Positions 39,262-47,815 of a stretch of 64,000 bases of DNA are shown here, piece by piece. Made by a program: the position numbers and the translations under genes. Source of the DNA: JAOUEA01 sp040882605 (GTDB taxonomy: Bacteria; Actinomycetota; UBA4738; HRBIN12). The notes under the pieces were generated by a model. It saw only the letters and a program-made list of their open reading frames with translations. It was not told where the DNA came from and did no database searches. The first letter of the stretch is position 1. Every line of letters starts with the position of its first letter. Location of the stretch: contig JBBEAY010000035.1 in assembly GCA_040882605.1 (NCBI GenBank), forward strand, positions 1 to 64,000. Direction: 5' to 3'.

Positions 39262-39277
39262 ATTATAGACACGTGTC
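39262..39277 (-). promoter_or_regulatory. Promoter of the bc operon with a small palindrome
   Basis: On the minus strand TATAAT (39267-39262) is a perfect -10 box, about 68 bases before the operon's first start. Directly upstream lies the palindrome GACACGTGTC (39268-39277), a possible operator. No good -35 is seen, which suggests an activator. Confidence 0.65.
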
Positions 39278-39327
39278 ACGCGCACCCGACCCTCGCGCTC
39301 GGTTCTCCGATCGATCGGCCGATCGAC

Positions 39328-39345
39328 TCGTGAATCATTTCACAA
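39328..39345. promoter_or_regulatory. Rex-like operator (degenerate) upstream of ccdA
   Basis: TCGTGAAT-CA-TTTCACAA matches the Rex palindrome TTGTGAAA-N2-TTTCACAA with two mismatches in the left arm. A plus-strand -10 box TACTAT follows at 39355-39360, so binding would cover the -35 region of the ccdA promoter. The bc operon promoter is 60 bases away on the other side and could also be affected. Confidence 0.6.
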
Positions 39346-39429
39346 GCTCCTCGTTACTATCTCAGCAGGTCCACGTTCCGTGTAAGACGACCGGACGGAG
39401 TCGCCCTGATCGCCCTGATCGCCGACATC

Positions 39430-40143
39430 GTGCAGAGCGGTATCGCCTCGTGGTGGGCGCCCGCCCTGGCGTTCGCCGCGGGGCTCGTGTCATGTCTCAG
39501 TCCGTGCGTGTGGCCGCTGCTGCCCGGCTACCTCTCGTTCGTGGCCGGCGATCGCATCACCGACGACGGTCGGCGCCCGCTCTCACCCATGCTCCTATTC
39601 ATCGCCGGGTTCACGATCGTGTTCGTGCTGCTCGGGGCGTTCGCCTCCACGTTCGTGCAGGTCTTCAAAGGAACGGCCGGTCAGCGCATCGGCGGCGCGA
39701 TCGTGATCGCGTTCGGCGTGCTGATGATCGGCTACGCGCTGCGGCGCGGGTCGCTCGCGCTCTACGCCGAGCGCAGGCCCTTCCTCGCTCGCCTGCGCCC
39801 GGGGAGCGTGGGCGCGGTTCCTCTCGGCATGGCGTTCGCCGCCGGCTGGACCCCGTGCATCGGCCCCGTGCTGGGCGCGATCCTCGCGATCGCGGCGGCC
39901 GGCAGCACGCCCCGCGCGATGTTGTTGCTGCTCTGCTACTCGGCGGGCCTCGGCGTGCCGTTCCTGCTCGTGGGTCTCGGCGTGACGAGGTTCATGGGCG
40001 CTTTCGGCTGGGTGGAGCGCCGGTACACCGCGATCGCGATCGTGTCAGGCGCGTTGATGGTGGTGATGGGCGTGCTGGTGTTCACGGGCGAGTTCACCCG
40101 CCGGGTCGCCCCACTCGCGCAGCGTTTCACGCTGGGTATCTAG
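39430..40143 (+). CDS. ccdA: CcdA-family thiol-disulfide transporter (cytochrome c maturation)
   Basis: A 237-residue, six-helix membrane protein of the CcdA/DsbD type. The two conserved redox cysteines lie in LVSCLSPCVWPLLPGYLSF and GWTPCIGPVLGA. It moves reducing power across the membrane to ResA-like thioredoxins that keep heme-binding cysteines reduced. Start GTG 39430 was taken for lack of a better one; no ribosome site is clear. A -10 TACTAT and a Rex-like site are upstream. resB and ccsA follow, forming the usual System II cytochrome c maturation set. Confidence 0.92.
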   Translation: MQSGIASWWAPALAFAAGLVSCLSPCVWPLLPGYLSFVAGDRITDDGRRPLSPMLLFIAGFTIVFVLLGAFASTFVQVFKGTAGQRIGGAIVIAFGVLMIGYALRRGSLALYAERRPFLARLRPGSVGAVPLGMAFAAGWTPCIGPVLGAILAIAAAGSTPRAMLLLLCYSAGLGVPFLLVGLGVTRFMGAFGWVERRYTAIAIVSGALMVVMGVLVFTGEFTRRVAPLAQRFTLGI

Positions 40144-40157
40144 GATGGGTCTCTAGG

Positions 40158-41846
40158 ATGGGCGGCGCCCCCATGTCATCTCCTCAGCGGCCAGCTCTTC
40201 AGCGTGCTCAGCGTCTCTCGCTCGACCAGTCGGTCGCACTCGTGTGGCGAACGCTGCGTTCGATGCGCACCGCGCTGATCCTGCTGCTGCTGATCGCGCT
40301 CGCCTCGGTCGCCGGGTCCCTGCTTCCTCAACGGCCGAACAGCCCCGAGCGCGTGCTCGAGTACCGAGCAGCTCACCGCTTCTGGGGAACCTTCTTCGAC
40401 CGAGCGGGCCTATTCGACGTCTTCGGGTCCTGGTGGTTCGTGCTCATCACGACCCTGCTGTTCGTGTCGCTCATCGCGTGCCTCGTGCCTCGCACACGCG
40501 CGTTGTGGCGCGCGTTGCGCACCCCGCCGATGCAGGCTCGCGAGATCGACGCGTTGCCGCGATACGCCGAGGTGCGGGTGGCGGCGGCGCCCGACCTGAC
40601 GATCGACGTGGCACGGCGCACGCTGCGGCGGCGCCGCTTCCGCGTGGCGCGCGACCCTGCACGAGCCGCCCTCGCTGCCGAGAAGGGCGTGGCACGAGAG
40701 GTGGGGAGCCTGGCGTTCCACTGGGCGTTCATCCTGCTGCTCGCCGGCGTGATCTACGGCAAGGGCACCGGATTCAGCGGGCTTATCGCGGTCGTCGAGG
40801 GCCAGACCTGGGTCGATGCCGAGGCGAACTACGACGGCACGATTCAGGCGGGCCGGTTCTTCGATGGGTTCACCGGGGTCGGTCTGCGCTTGCGTGATTT
40901 CCGTAGCGATTTCCTGCGAACGGGTCAGCCGATGGACTTCGTCTCGAGCGTGGACCTGCAGAACCCCGACGGATCGATGCTGCGGCAACAGGAGATCAGG
41001 GTGAACGAGCCGGCCAAGGTCGAAGGGCTGTGGATCTACCAGTCGGGCTTCGGCTGGGCGCCGATGATCGAGGTCACCGATGGCGGCGAGGTGGTGTCGT
41101 CGGGGCCAGTGGTGATGGACCGCGACCCCGCGCCTGAGGGCATCGTGGCGTTCGCGATGCCCTGGCGTGGCGTGGTGAAGCTTCCGGGCGCCGGGGCGGG
41201 CGCCGGTGGCATGGACCGGGCGATCGAGCTCGAGCTCTGGCCCGACAGCCGTGCGTTCGCGGCGCTGCTCGACCCCGGCGCCGAACCACAGGCCATGCTC
41301 GTCGCCTTCGATCCGATCATCAGGTTCACCGTCTGGGAAGGCTCGCTCGCCGACCTGGCCACGAACCGGCTCGACACGACCGGCATGCGACAAGTGTCGT
41401 CGGGCATCGTCGGGGCCGAGCGGACCGCCGACCTGGAGAACGGCGATACGCTCGCCGGCGCCAGCGGCGAGCCGGGTTCGGGCGCCACGATCTCGTTCCT
41501 GGAGCTGCGTGAGTACTCCGTGTTCCAGGTAGCTCGCGACGCCGGGCTTCCGCTGGTGCTTGCCGCGGCTATCCTCATACTCGTGGGACTGTTGCCGGCC
41601 CTCTACAGCTCGCGGCGCAAGGTATGGGTCCGCGCTGACCCCGACGGTGACGGCGCCGTGTTGCGGGTGGGCGGTCTCGCGATGCAGCGTAAGCCGCAGT
41701 TCGAAGAGGAGTTCGCCTGGCTCGTCGACGCCATCGCGTCGGCGGCGGGCGGACCCTCGGCGTCTCGGCACGAGCCGGGCAAGGGATCCGATCGCCGGTC
41801 CGACGATCGCGAGCCTCGAGAACCAGAAAGGGTGCAGACGTCGTGA
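40158..41846 (+). CDS. resB: Cytochrome c biogenesis protein ResB
   Basis: A 562-residue ResB/Ccs1 protein of System II, which with ResC/CcsA moves and attaches heme to apocytochromes outside the membrane. Helices lie near 33-52 and 80-100 at the start, one at about 190-205, and one near the C-terminus (about 460-480), with the large outer domain between them. LRSMRTALILLLLIALASVAGSLLPQRPNSPE is the family opening. The end (530-562) is charged. Start ATG 40158 or ATG 40173; the 11-mer TCTAGGATGGG is repeated before it (40138 and 40152). ccsA overlaps its stop. Confidence 0.88.
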   Translation: MGGAPMSSPQRPALQRAQRLSLDQSVALVWRTLRSMRTALILLLLIALASVAGSLLPQRPNSPERVLEYRAAHRFWGTFFDRAGLFDVFGSWWFVLITTLLFVSLIACLVPRTRALWRALRTPPMQAREIDALPRYAEVRVAAAPDLTIDVARRTLRRRRFRVARDPARAALAAEKGVAREVGSLAFHWAFILLLAGVIYGKGTGFSGLIAVVEGQTWVDAEANYDGTIQAGRFFDGFTGVGLRLRDFRSDFLRTGQPMDFVSSVDLQNPDGSMLRQQEIRVNEPAKVEGLWIYQSGFGWAPMIEVTDGGEVVSSGPVVMDRDPAPEGIVAFAMPWRGVVKLPGAGAGAGGMDRAIELELWPDSRAFAALLDPGAEPQAMLVAFDPIIRFTVWEGSLADLATNRLDTTGMRQVSSGIVGAERTADLENGDTLAGASGEPGSGATISFLELREYSVFQVARDAGLPLVLAAAILILVGLLPALYSSRRKVWVRADPDGDGAVLRVGGLAMQRKPQFEEEFAWLVDAIASAAGGPSASRHEPGKGSDRRSDDREPREPERVQTS

Positions 41847-42829
41847 CCGACTTGCAGTGGGCCCGCGTCTCCAACGGCGCGTTCAACGTGGCGCTGTTCG
41901 CCTACATCGCCGCGATGGTCGGCTACTTCGTGCACCTGTCGTTCAGCCTGGCGTTCAGGCGTGACGCGATCTGGCAGGTCTCGCGGGCGGTGGCGGTCGT
42001 CGGCGTGGCGGCCAACCTCGTGTCGGTCGCGGCCCGTGGGCTCGCCGCCGACCGGGTGCCGTGGGGCAACATGTACGAGTACTCCTCGCTGCTCGCTCTG
42101 CTCGTCGTCGTCGGCGCGCTCGTCGTGGTCGAGGGCGTCTACAAGGTGCGCTCGCTCACCGGGTTCGCCCTGATGTTCAGCGTGCTGACCATGGCGGTCG
42201 CGGTGTCGTTCCTCTACGTCGGCCCGGGGCCGCTAGTGCCCGCGCTCAACTCGTACTGGATCAAGATCCACGTGCAGGCAGCGATCTGGGGGTCGTCGTT
42301 GTTCGCGCTCGGCGGCATCGCGACGATCGCCTACCTCGTGGTCGATCGCGCCGAGCGGAAGAAGCTCGACGCGCTCGCCTCGCAGAACCCCCCGCCGATC
42401 ATGGGCGGCTCGATCGACCTCGATGCCACCGACGGCCGCGCCGCCGCCGCACCGAGCGACCTCGTACCCGACTCGGCCGAGGACGTGCAGGCCGTTTCTG
42501 CTCGGCGCCGGCTCGTGCCTTCCGCCGCCGGGCTCGACCGGCTCGCCTATCGCCTCATCGCGCTCGCTTTCCCGATCTGGACGTTCGCGGTCATCGCCGG
42601 CGCGATCTGGGCCCAGGAAGCCTGGGGCCGCTACTGGGGCTGGGACCCGAAGGAGACCTGGTCGTTCATCACGTGGGTGGTTTTCGCGGGCTACCTGCAC
42701 GCGCGCGCGACGAGCGGATGGAAGGGTCGCCGCGCGGCCGTCATCGCCCTCGTCGGGTTCGCCTCACTGTTGGTCACGTACTACGCCGTGAACCTCTTCA
42801 TCGTGGGTCTGCACAGCTATGCCAAATGA
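41843..42829 (+). CDS. ccsA: Cytochrome c biogenesis protein CcsA/ResC
   Basis: A 328-residue, about eight-helix membrane protein with the heme-handling block WGRYWGWDPKETWSFITWVVFAGYLHAR, the WWD-type tryptophan motif of CcsA. Conserved histidines near the helices (HVQAAIWGSSLF and HARATSGW) would bind heme. It acts with ResB in System II. A hydrophilic insert (170-230, with RRLVPSAAGLDRL) is longer than in many relatives. GTG 41843 overlaps the resB stop. The oxidase operon follows after a 97-base gap. Confidence 0.9.
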   Translation: MTDLQWARVSNGAFNVALFAYIAAMVGYFVHLSFSLAFRRDAIWQVSRAVAVVGVAANLVSVAARGLAADRVPWGNMYEYSSLLALLVVVGALVVVEGVYKVRSLTGFALMFSVLTMAVAVSFLYVGPGPLVPALNSYWIKIHVQAAIWGSSLFALGGIATIAYLVVDRAERKKLDALASQNPPPIMGGSIDLDATDGRAAAAPSDLVPDSAEDVQAVSARRRLVPSAAGLDRLAYRLIALAFPIWTFAVIAGAIWAQEAWGRYWGWDPKETWSFITWVVFAGYLHARATSGWKGRRAAVIALVGFASLLVTYYAVNLFIVGLHSYAK

Positions 42830-42862
42830 ACCTTGGGCGGCAACTGGCCGCGAGCAGACCGG

Positions 42863-42871
42863 TGATACAGT
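42863..42871 (+). promoter_or_regulatory. Promoter of the oxidase operon
   Basis: TGATACAGT is an extended -10 box (TG-N-TACAGT), 55 bases before the GTG start of ctaC. It lies right behind ccsA and could give the oxidase genes their own message. Confidence 0.5.
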
Positions 42872-42926
42872 GCGCGCGTTCCGGCACGTGAACGGGCCGA
42901 GTCGGCGGGTAGGGAGCGAAGCGATC

Positions 42927-44018
42927 GTGCGGAAGAAGGCGCTGTGGACCCTCGGCCTGGTCGCCGTGGGACTGCTGCTCGCGGCGTGCGCTCCGAACGC
43001 CGGCCAGGACACGTTGAAGCCTGTCGGCGAGGTCGCGAAGCAGCAGAAGGCGCTGTTCGTACCGGTGTTCTGGGTGGCAGTTGCCGTCTTCGTGATCGTG
43101 CAGGGCGGCATCTTGTTCATCGCGTTGCGCTACCGCCACCGCAAGGGCCGCGACCGCATGCCGAAGCAGACCCACGGCAACACGCGCCTCGAGATCGGGT
43201 GGACGATCGCCCCTGCCGTCGTGCTCGCGGTCGTCACGGTGCCCACGATCTCGCTGCTCTGGGATCTCGCCCGCCCGCCGGCCGACGACGCGCTCAACAT
43301 CACCGTCGAGGGGTACCAGTGGTGGTGGGGTTTCGTGTACCCCGACGACGACATGGTGACCGATTGGGACGCCCCGATCACGATCGCCGACACGCTGGTC
43401 GTGCCGACGGGGCGCGAGATCTACCTCTCGCTCGAGTCCAAGGGGGGCGCCGCGAGGGACGCGAACGGCGACCCCGACTTCCAGGTGATCCACTCGTTCT
43501 GGGTGCCCGAGCTCTTCGGTAAGCAGGACGTGATGCCGGGCCAGACGAACCACATCGTGTTCAGCATCGATACCCCCGGCACGTACACGGGCCAATGCGC
43601 GGAGTTCTGTGGCCTGCAGCACGCGCTCATGAAGCTCGAGGTCGTGGCGCTCGATCCCGACGACTGGGAAGCCTGGGTCGCGAACCAGAAGGTCGAGCCC
43701 CCGAGCCCCACCGACCCGCTCGCCCAGCAGGGCGAGGAGCTGTTCATGAACCCGCTGGCCAACGGCCGCGGAAGCTGCACGGCGTGCCACTCCGTGGGTG
43801 CAGCGCCAGGGGCAGCCGCCGCGCCCAACCTGACGCATTTCGCCGACCCCAACCACACGTGCTTCGCGGGCTGCAACTGGCCGACCACCGACCGCGAGGC
43901 GCTCGCGGCGTGGCTCGCGAACCCCGACGCGACGAAGCTGGGCGCGAAGATGCCCGACTACGGCCTCGAACCCGACGAGATCGAGGCCATCGTCGCCTAT
44001 CTCTACTCTCTGACGTGA
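42927..44018 (+). CDS. ctaC: Cytochrome c oxidase subunit II with fused cytochrome c
   Basis: A 363-residue caa3-type subunit II. It starts with a lipoprotein signal ending AACAPN (Cys near residue 19), then two helices (about 38-60 and 88-108), then the CuA domain with CAEFCGLQHALM (Cys, Cys, His, Met ligands) and HSFWVPELF. The C-terminal domain (about 270-363) is a cytochrome c with GSCTACHSVG (C-x2-C-H). It accepts electrons from cytochrome c or another carrier and hands them to subunit I. GTG 42927 follows AGGGAG; an in-frame GTG at 42888 is possible. Confidence 0.93.
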   Translation: MRKKALWTLGLVAVGLLLAACAPNAGQDTLKPVGEVAKQQKALFVPVFWVAVAVFVIVQGGILFIALRYRHRKGRDRMPKQTHGNTRLEIGWTIAPAVVLAVVTVPTISLLWDLARPPADDALNITVEGYQWWWGFVYPDDDMVTDWDAPITIADTLVVPTGREIYLSLESKGGAARDANGDPDFQVIHSFWVPELFGKQDVMPGQTNHIVFSIDTPGTYTGQCAEFCGLQHALMKLEVVALDPDDWEAWVANQKVEPPSPTDPLAQQGEELFMNPLANGRGSCTACHSVGAAPGAAAAPNLTHFADPNHTCFAGCNWPTTDREALAAWLANPDATKLGAKMPDYGLEPDEIEAIVAYLYSLT

Positions 44019-44037
44019 TGGAGGCGATCACCCAACG

Positions 44038-45930
44038 ATGGCGAGCGTGAGCGTTCCCGCGGGCGGCCGGGGCTCGCTTCGGCGACCCACGGAGCTCACC
44101 GGCTTCTGGAGCTGGTTCACCACGGTGGACCACAAGAAGATCGGCATCATGTACGGGGTCGCGGCCTTCGTATTCTTCATCATCGGCGGCCTCGAGGCAC
44201 TGCTGATCAGGGCGCAGCTGGCGCAGCCCGACGGCACCCTGCTCAACGCCGACCAGTACAACCAGATCTTCACGATGCACGGCATCACGATGATCTTCCT
44301 GTTCGTCATGCCGATGTCGGCGGCCTTCTTCAACTACATGATCCCGCTGATGATCGGGGCGCGCGACGTCGCGTTCCCGCGCCTGAACGCCTACAGCTTC
44401 TGGGTGTTCCTGCTCGGCGGGCTCTTCCTGTACTCGAGCCCGTTCCTCGGCGGCGCGCCCAACGGCGGATGGTTCGGGTATGCCCCGAACTCCACCACCG
44501 ACCCATCGATCGGCATGACGTTCTACGCGCTCGGTCTGCTGATCACCGGCATCGCGTCGACCGCCGGCGCGGTGAACCTGGCGGTGACGGTGGTGAACAT
44601 GCGCGCCCCCGGCATGACGTTGTTCCGCATGCCGCCTTTCGTGTGGATGGGGCTCGTGGTGCAGTTCCTGCTCGTCTTCGCACTGCCGATCATCACGGTT
44701 GCCCTGTTCCAGCTGCTGTTCGACCGGCGCTGGGACACCGCGTTCTTCGACCCGACACGCGGCGGTCAGCCGATCCTGTGGCAGCACCTGTTCTGGCTCT
44801 TCGGCCACCCCGAGGTCTACATCCTTATCCTGCCGGCGTTCGGCATCATCAGCGAGATCCTGCCGGTCTTCAGCCGCAAGCCCTTGTTCGGCTACCAGTT
44901 CGTCGTGTTCTCCGGCATCGCGATCGGCTTCATCGGGTTCGGCGTGTGGGCCCACCACATGTTCGCGGCCGGTCTCGGGCCGGTGGCCAACACCGCCTTC
45001 GGCATCTCGACGGCGATCATCGCGATCCCCACGGGCGTGAAGATCTTCAACTGGATGGCCACGATGTACGGCGGCGACATCAAGTTCGCGACGCCCATGC
45101 TGTATGCGGTCGGCGCCGTCATGATGTTCGTGATCGGCGGTCTCTCAGGCGTCACGCACGCGATCGTGCCGAGCGACTACCAGCAGACCGATACGTATTA
45201 CATCGTCGCGCACCTCCACTACGTGATCTTCGGCGGCGCCGTCTTCGGCATCTTCGCGGGCTTGTACTACTGGTGGCCCAAGGTGTTCGCCCGCAAGCTC
45301 AATGAGGCTGTCGGCAAGGTGCAGTTCTGGCTCTTGATCATCGGGTTCAACCTGGCGTTCGGACCGATGCACATCCTCGGGCTGCAGGGCATGATCCGTC
45401 GCGAGTACACCTACCCCGAGTCGCTCGGCCTCACCTTCTGGAACCAGATGTCGACCATCGGCGCGTTCCTGATCGCGGTCTCGGTGGCGATCTTCATCGC
45501 CAACATCGTGCGCACGCACATGAAGCCTCGTGGCGAGGTCATCGAAGATCCGTGGGATGCCCGCACCCTCGAGTGGATGATCTCGAGCCCGCCCCCGGTG
45601 CACAACTTCGATGAGATCCCGACGGTGCATTCGCTCGACGAGTTCTGGCACCGCAAGTACGTGGAAGACGAACGCTCCGGCAAGCTCGTGCCGGCTCAGG
45701 CCGGGGGGGCTCCAGACGACCCCGACGCAACCGATGCAGCCGGTCATGGCGGGGGTCACGGTTCGATCCATCTGCCGAGCCCGTCGTACTGGCCGCTGGT
45801 GTCGGGGCTCGGGCTGCCGATCATGGCCTACGGCGTGCTGTATTCCTGGTGGCTGATCGGGGCGGGCGCGCTCGTCGCGCTGATCGGGTTCTACGGATGG
45901 GCCCTCGAGCCGTCGGTGGCGGAGGAGTAG
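44038..45930 (+). CDS. ctaD: Cytochrome c oxidase subunit I with C-terminal extension
   Basis: A 630-residue heme-copper oxidase subunit I, aa3 type. TTVDHKKIGIMYG, FTMHGITMIFLFVMP (heme a His), FGHPEVYILILPAFGIISEIL (CuB His and cross-linked Tyr), WAHHMFAAGL (CuB His pair) and HLHYVIFGGAVFG (heme ligands) are all present, and the proton-channel region NYMIPLMIGARDVAFPR fits the D/K-type. After residue 520 there is a hydrophilic stretch and two more helices (about 575-615), which look like a fused small subunit. ctaE follows by 7 bases. Confidence 0.96.
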   Translation: MASVSVPAGGRGSLRRPTELTGFWSWFTTVDHKKIGIMYGVAAFVFFIIGGLEALLIRAQLAQPDGTLLNADQYNQIFTMHGITMIFLFVMPMSAAFFNYMIPLMIGARDVAFPRLNAYSFWVFLLGGLFLYSSPFLGGAPNGGWFGYAPNSTTDPSIGMTFYALGLLITGIASTAGAVNLAVTVVNMRAPGMTLFRMPPFVWMGLVVQFLLVFALPIITVALFQLLFDRRWDTAFFDPTRGGQPILWQHLFWLFGHPEVYILILPAFGIISEILPVFSRKPLFGYQFVVFSGIAIGFIGFGVWAHHMFAAGLGPVANTAFGISTAIIAIPTGVKIFNWMATMYGGDIKFATPMLYAVGAVMMFVIGGLSGVTHAIVPSDYQQTDTYYIVAHLHYVIFGGAVFGIFAGLYYWWPKVFARKLNEAVGKVQFWLLIIGFNLAFGPMHILGLQGMIRREYTYPESLGLTFWNQMSTIGAFLIAVSVAIFIANIVRTHMKPRGEVIEDPWDARTLEWMISSPPPVHNFDEIPTVHSLDEFWHRKYVEDERSGKLVPAQAGGAPDDPDATDAAGHGGGHGSIHLPSPSYWPLVSGLGLPIMAYGVLYSWWLIGAGALVALIGFYGWALEPSVAEE

Positions 45931-45936
45931 GCGACC

Positions 45937-46575
45937 ATGAGCGACCTCACGATCACCCCCGGGCACGGCGCCGCTGACGCGCCGCACGACGAGCACGCGA
46001 CGACCACAGGGCTGCCGAACACGAAGCTCGCCATGTGGTTGTTCCTGTCGTCGGAATGCATGTTGTTCGGCGCGCTGATCAGCACCTACGTGCTGTATCG
46101 GGGCTCGAGCACGACGGGGCCCTACCCGGCCGACGTCTTCGACATCCCGTACACGTCGGTCTCGTCGTTCGTGTTGCTTGCGTCGTCACTCACGATGGTG
46201 CTGGCGCTCGCATCGGCGCAGAAGCGCGACATCGTCCGCATGCGACTGTGGCTGCTTGCCACCGCCATGCTCGGCCTCACGTTCGTGGGCGGTCAGGTCT
46301 ACGAGTTCACGAGCTTCTACGACGAGGGCTTGAAGATCACGACGAACCTGTTCGGCACGACGTTCTACGTGCTGACCGGGTTCCACGGGGTACACGTGAC
46401 GGTCGGCATCCTCATGCTGCTCTCGCTGGTGGGCATGTCGACCGCCGATCGCCTGCCCGACGACGCGGCGTTCCCGGTCGAGATGGTGGGTCTGTACTGG
46501 CACTTCGTCGACATCGTGTGGATCATCATCTTCACGGTCGTGTACCTGATCCCGACCCCCGCCGGGCCGGCGTAG
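45937..46575 (+). CDS. ctaE: Cytochrome c oxidase subunit III
   Basis: A 212-residue subunit III with five membrane helices. TKLAMWLFLSSECMLFGALISTYVLYR near the start, FYVLTGFHGVHVTVGILML and VEMVGLYWHFVDIVWIIIFTVVYL at the end are clear family signatures. It stabilises the oxidase and helps proton entry. The ATG follows GGAGGAG at 45921-45928. It lies between ctaD and the small subunit IV gene in one operon. Confidence 0.95.
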   Translation: MSDLTITPGHGAADAPHDEHATTTGLPNTKLAMWLFLSSECMLFGALISTYVLYRGSSTTGPYPADVFDIPYTSVSSFVLLASSLTMVLALASAQKRDIVRMRLWLLATAMLGLTFVGGQVYEFTSFYDEGLKITTNLFGTTFYVLTGFHGVHVTVGILMLLSLVGMSTADRLPDDAAFPVEMVGLYWHFVDIVWIIIFTVVYLIPTPAGPA

Positions 46576-46581
46576 GAGGCG

Positions 46582-46920
46582 ATGCGGGTGTCAGACATCG
46601 AGACCGGCGCGCACGAGTCCCACCACGCGCCTGCGCCGCACGTCGAGCACCCAAGCCCCAAGGAGTACGTGCGGATAGGCATGATCCTGGGGGTGCTAAC
46701 GGCGCTCGAGGTCGCCACCTACTACGTCGACGTCGGCGCGCTGCTCGTGCCCACGCTGTTCGGGCTCGCGATCGTGAAGTTCGCGATCGTCGTCATGTGG
46801 TTCATGCACCTCAAGTTCGACAGCCCGACCTACGCGCGGTTCTTCCTCATGGGACTCGCGGGCGCGGCGACCCTGTACCTGATCGTGCTCATCTCGTTCC
46901 GCGTGTTCACGGTGGAGTGA
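46582..46920 (+). CDS. ctaF: Cytochrome c oxidase subunit IV (prokaryotic type)
   Basis: A 112-residue protein with three helices (about 33-49, 53-72, 84-105) of the bacterial COX4/CyoD-like family: EYVRIGMILGVLTALEVATYY and KFAIVVMWFMHLKFDSPTYARFF. The first 28 residues are His- and Pro-rich. It is an assembly or stability subunit of the oxidase. Its gene follows ctaE by 6 bases and precedes ctaG by 7. Its closest partner subunits I, II and III are in the same operon. Confidence 0.85.
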   Translation: MRVSDIETGAHESHHAPAPHVEHPSPKEYVRIGMILGVLTALEVATYYVDVGALLVPTLFGLAIVKFAIVVMWFMHLKFDSPTYARFFLMGLAGAATLYLIVLISFRVFTVE

Positions 46921-46927
46921 GGCGATC

Positions 46928-47758
46928 GTGCGACTGCCCACCTGGCATCTGCACCCCGACGTCTGGCTGCTGTTCGGGTCGATCGTCGCTGCGTACCTGA
47001 TCACCGCACGCAGGCACTTGGCTGCCACGGGCGAGGAGACCCCTCGGCGCAAGAAGGCGCTGTTCCTCGGCGGCATGGGTGTGCTGTGGATCGGCGCCGA
47101 CTGGCCCGTGCACGACCTGGCCGAGAACTACCTGTACCTCATGCACATGACCCAGCACCTGTTGTTCACGCTGATCGCGGCGCCGTTGCTGATCGCGGGC
47201 ATGCCGGCGTTCATGCTTCGCTCGCTGCTCGCGCCGCGGCCGGTCCGCCGCGTCTTCCGGTTCTTCACGCGCCCGCTCGTGGCGCTCGTGTTCTTCAACG
47301 GCGTGCTGCTGTTCACGCACTGGCCGGCGGTCGTCGAGGCGTCGGTCGGATCCGAGCCGACGCACCTGGCGTTGCACGTGCTGATCGTGACCTCGGCGCT
47401 CGTGATGTGGTGGCCGGTGATGTCGCCGCTCCCAGAGATGCCGTCGCTCGCCGCGCCGGGTCAGATGATCTACCTGTTCCTGCAGTCGCTCGCGCCGACG
47501 ATCCCGGCGTCATTCCTCACGTTCGGGCACACGCCGCTGTATCCGGTGTACGCCGGCTTCCCGCGCATCTGGGGCGTGCCGGTGCTCGAGGACCAGCTCA
47601 TCGCGGGGCTGATCATGAAGCTGGGTGGCGGACTGCTGCTCTGGAGCGTGATCGCGGTGATCTTCTTCCGGTGGTTCGAGCGGGAGCAGCGAGACGGGCT
47701 CGACACGTCGGCCTATCAGAATGTGCAACGAGAGATCGGCGCGGAGATGGGCCGATGA
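46928..47758 (+). CDS. ctaG: Cytochrome oxidase assembly protein CtaG (caa3 type)
   Basis: A 276-residue membrane protein with about seven helices of the CtaG_Bacillus family, needed for assembly of caa3 oxidase and copper delivery. LMHMTQHLLFTLIAAPLLIAGMPAF and LHVLIVTSALVMWWPVMSPLPEM are the key family blocks, with several His near the helix ends (MHMTQHLL, HWPAVVE, LALHVL). GTG 46928 follows TGAGG. A cupredoxin protein and ResA-like thioredoxin follow, which fits copper loading of CuA. Confidence 0.85.
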   Translation: MRLPTWHLHPDVWLLFGSIVAAYLITARRHLAATGEETPRRKKALFLGGMGVLWIGADWPVHDLAENYLYLMHMTQHLLFTLIAAPLLIAGMPAFMLRSLLAPRPVRRVFRFFTRPLVALVFFNGVLLFTHWPAVVEASVGSEPTHLALHVLIVTSALVMWWPVMSPLPEMPSLAAPGQMIYLFLQSLAPTIPASFLTFGHTPLYPVYAGFPRIWGVPVLEDQLIAGLIMKLGGGLLLWSVIAVIFFRWFEREQRDGLDTSAYQNVQREIGAEMGR

Positions 47759-47815
47759 GCCCTTGTTCGAAGTCGCGCCCCGGCGCCACGACGACCCACG
47801 AGGAGCGACATCTCG

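Noticed and set aside
39195..39272. Longer start (GTG 39272) for the first bc operon protein
   Set aside because: It would begin inside the -10 box region, before the likely transcription start, and has no ribosome site; ATG 39194 has AAGGAG.
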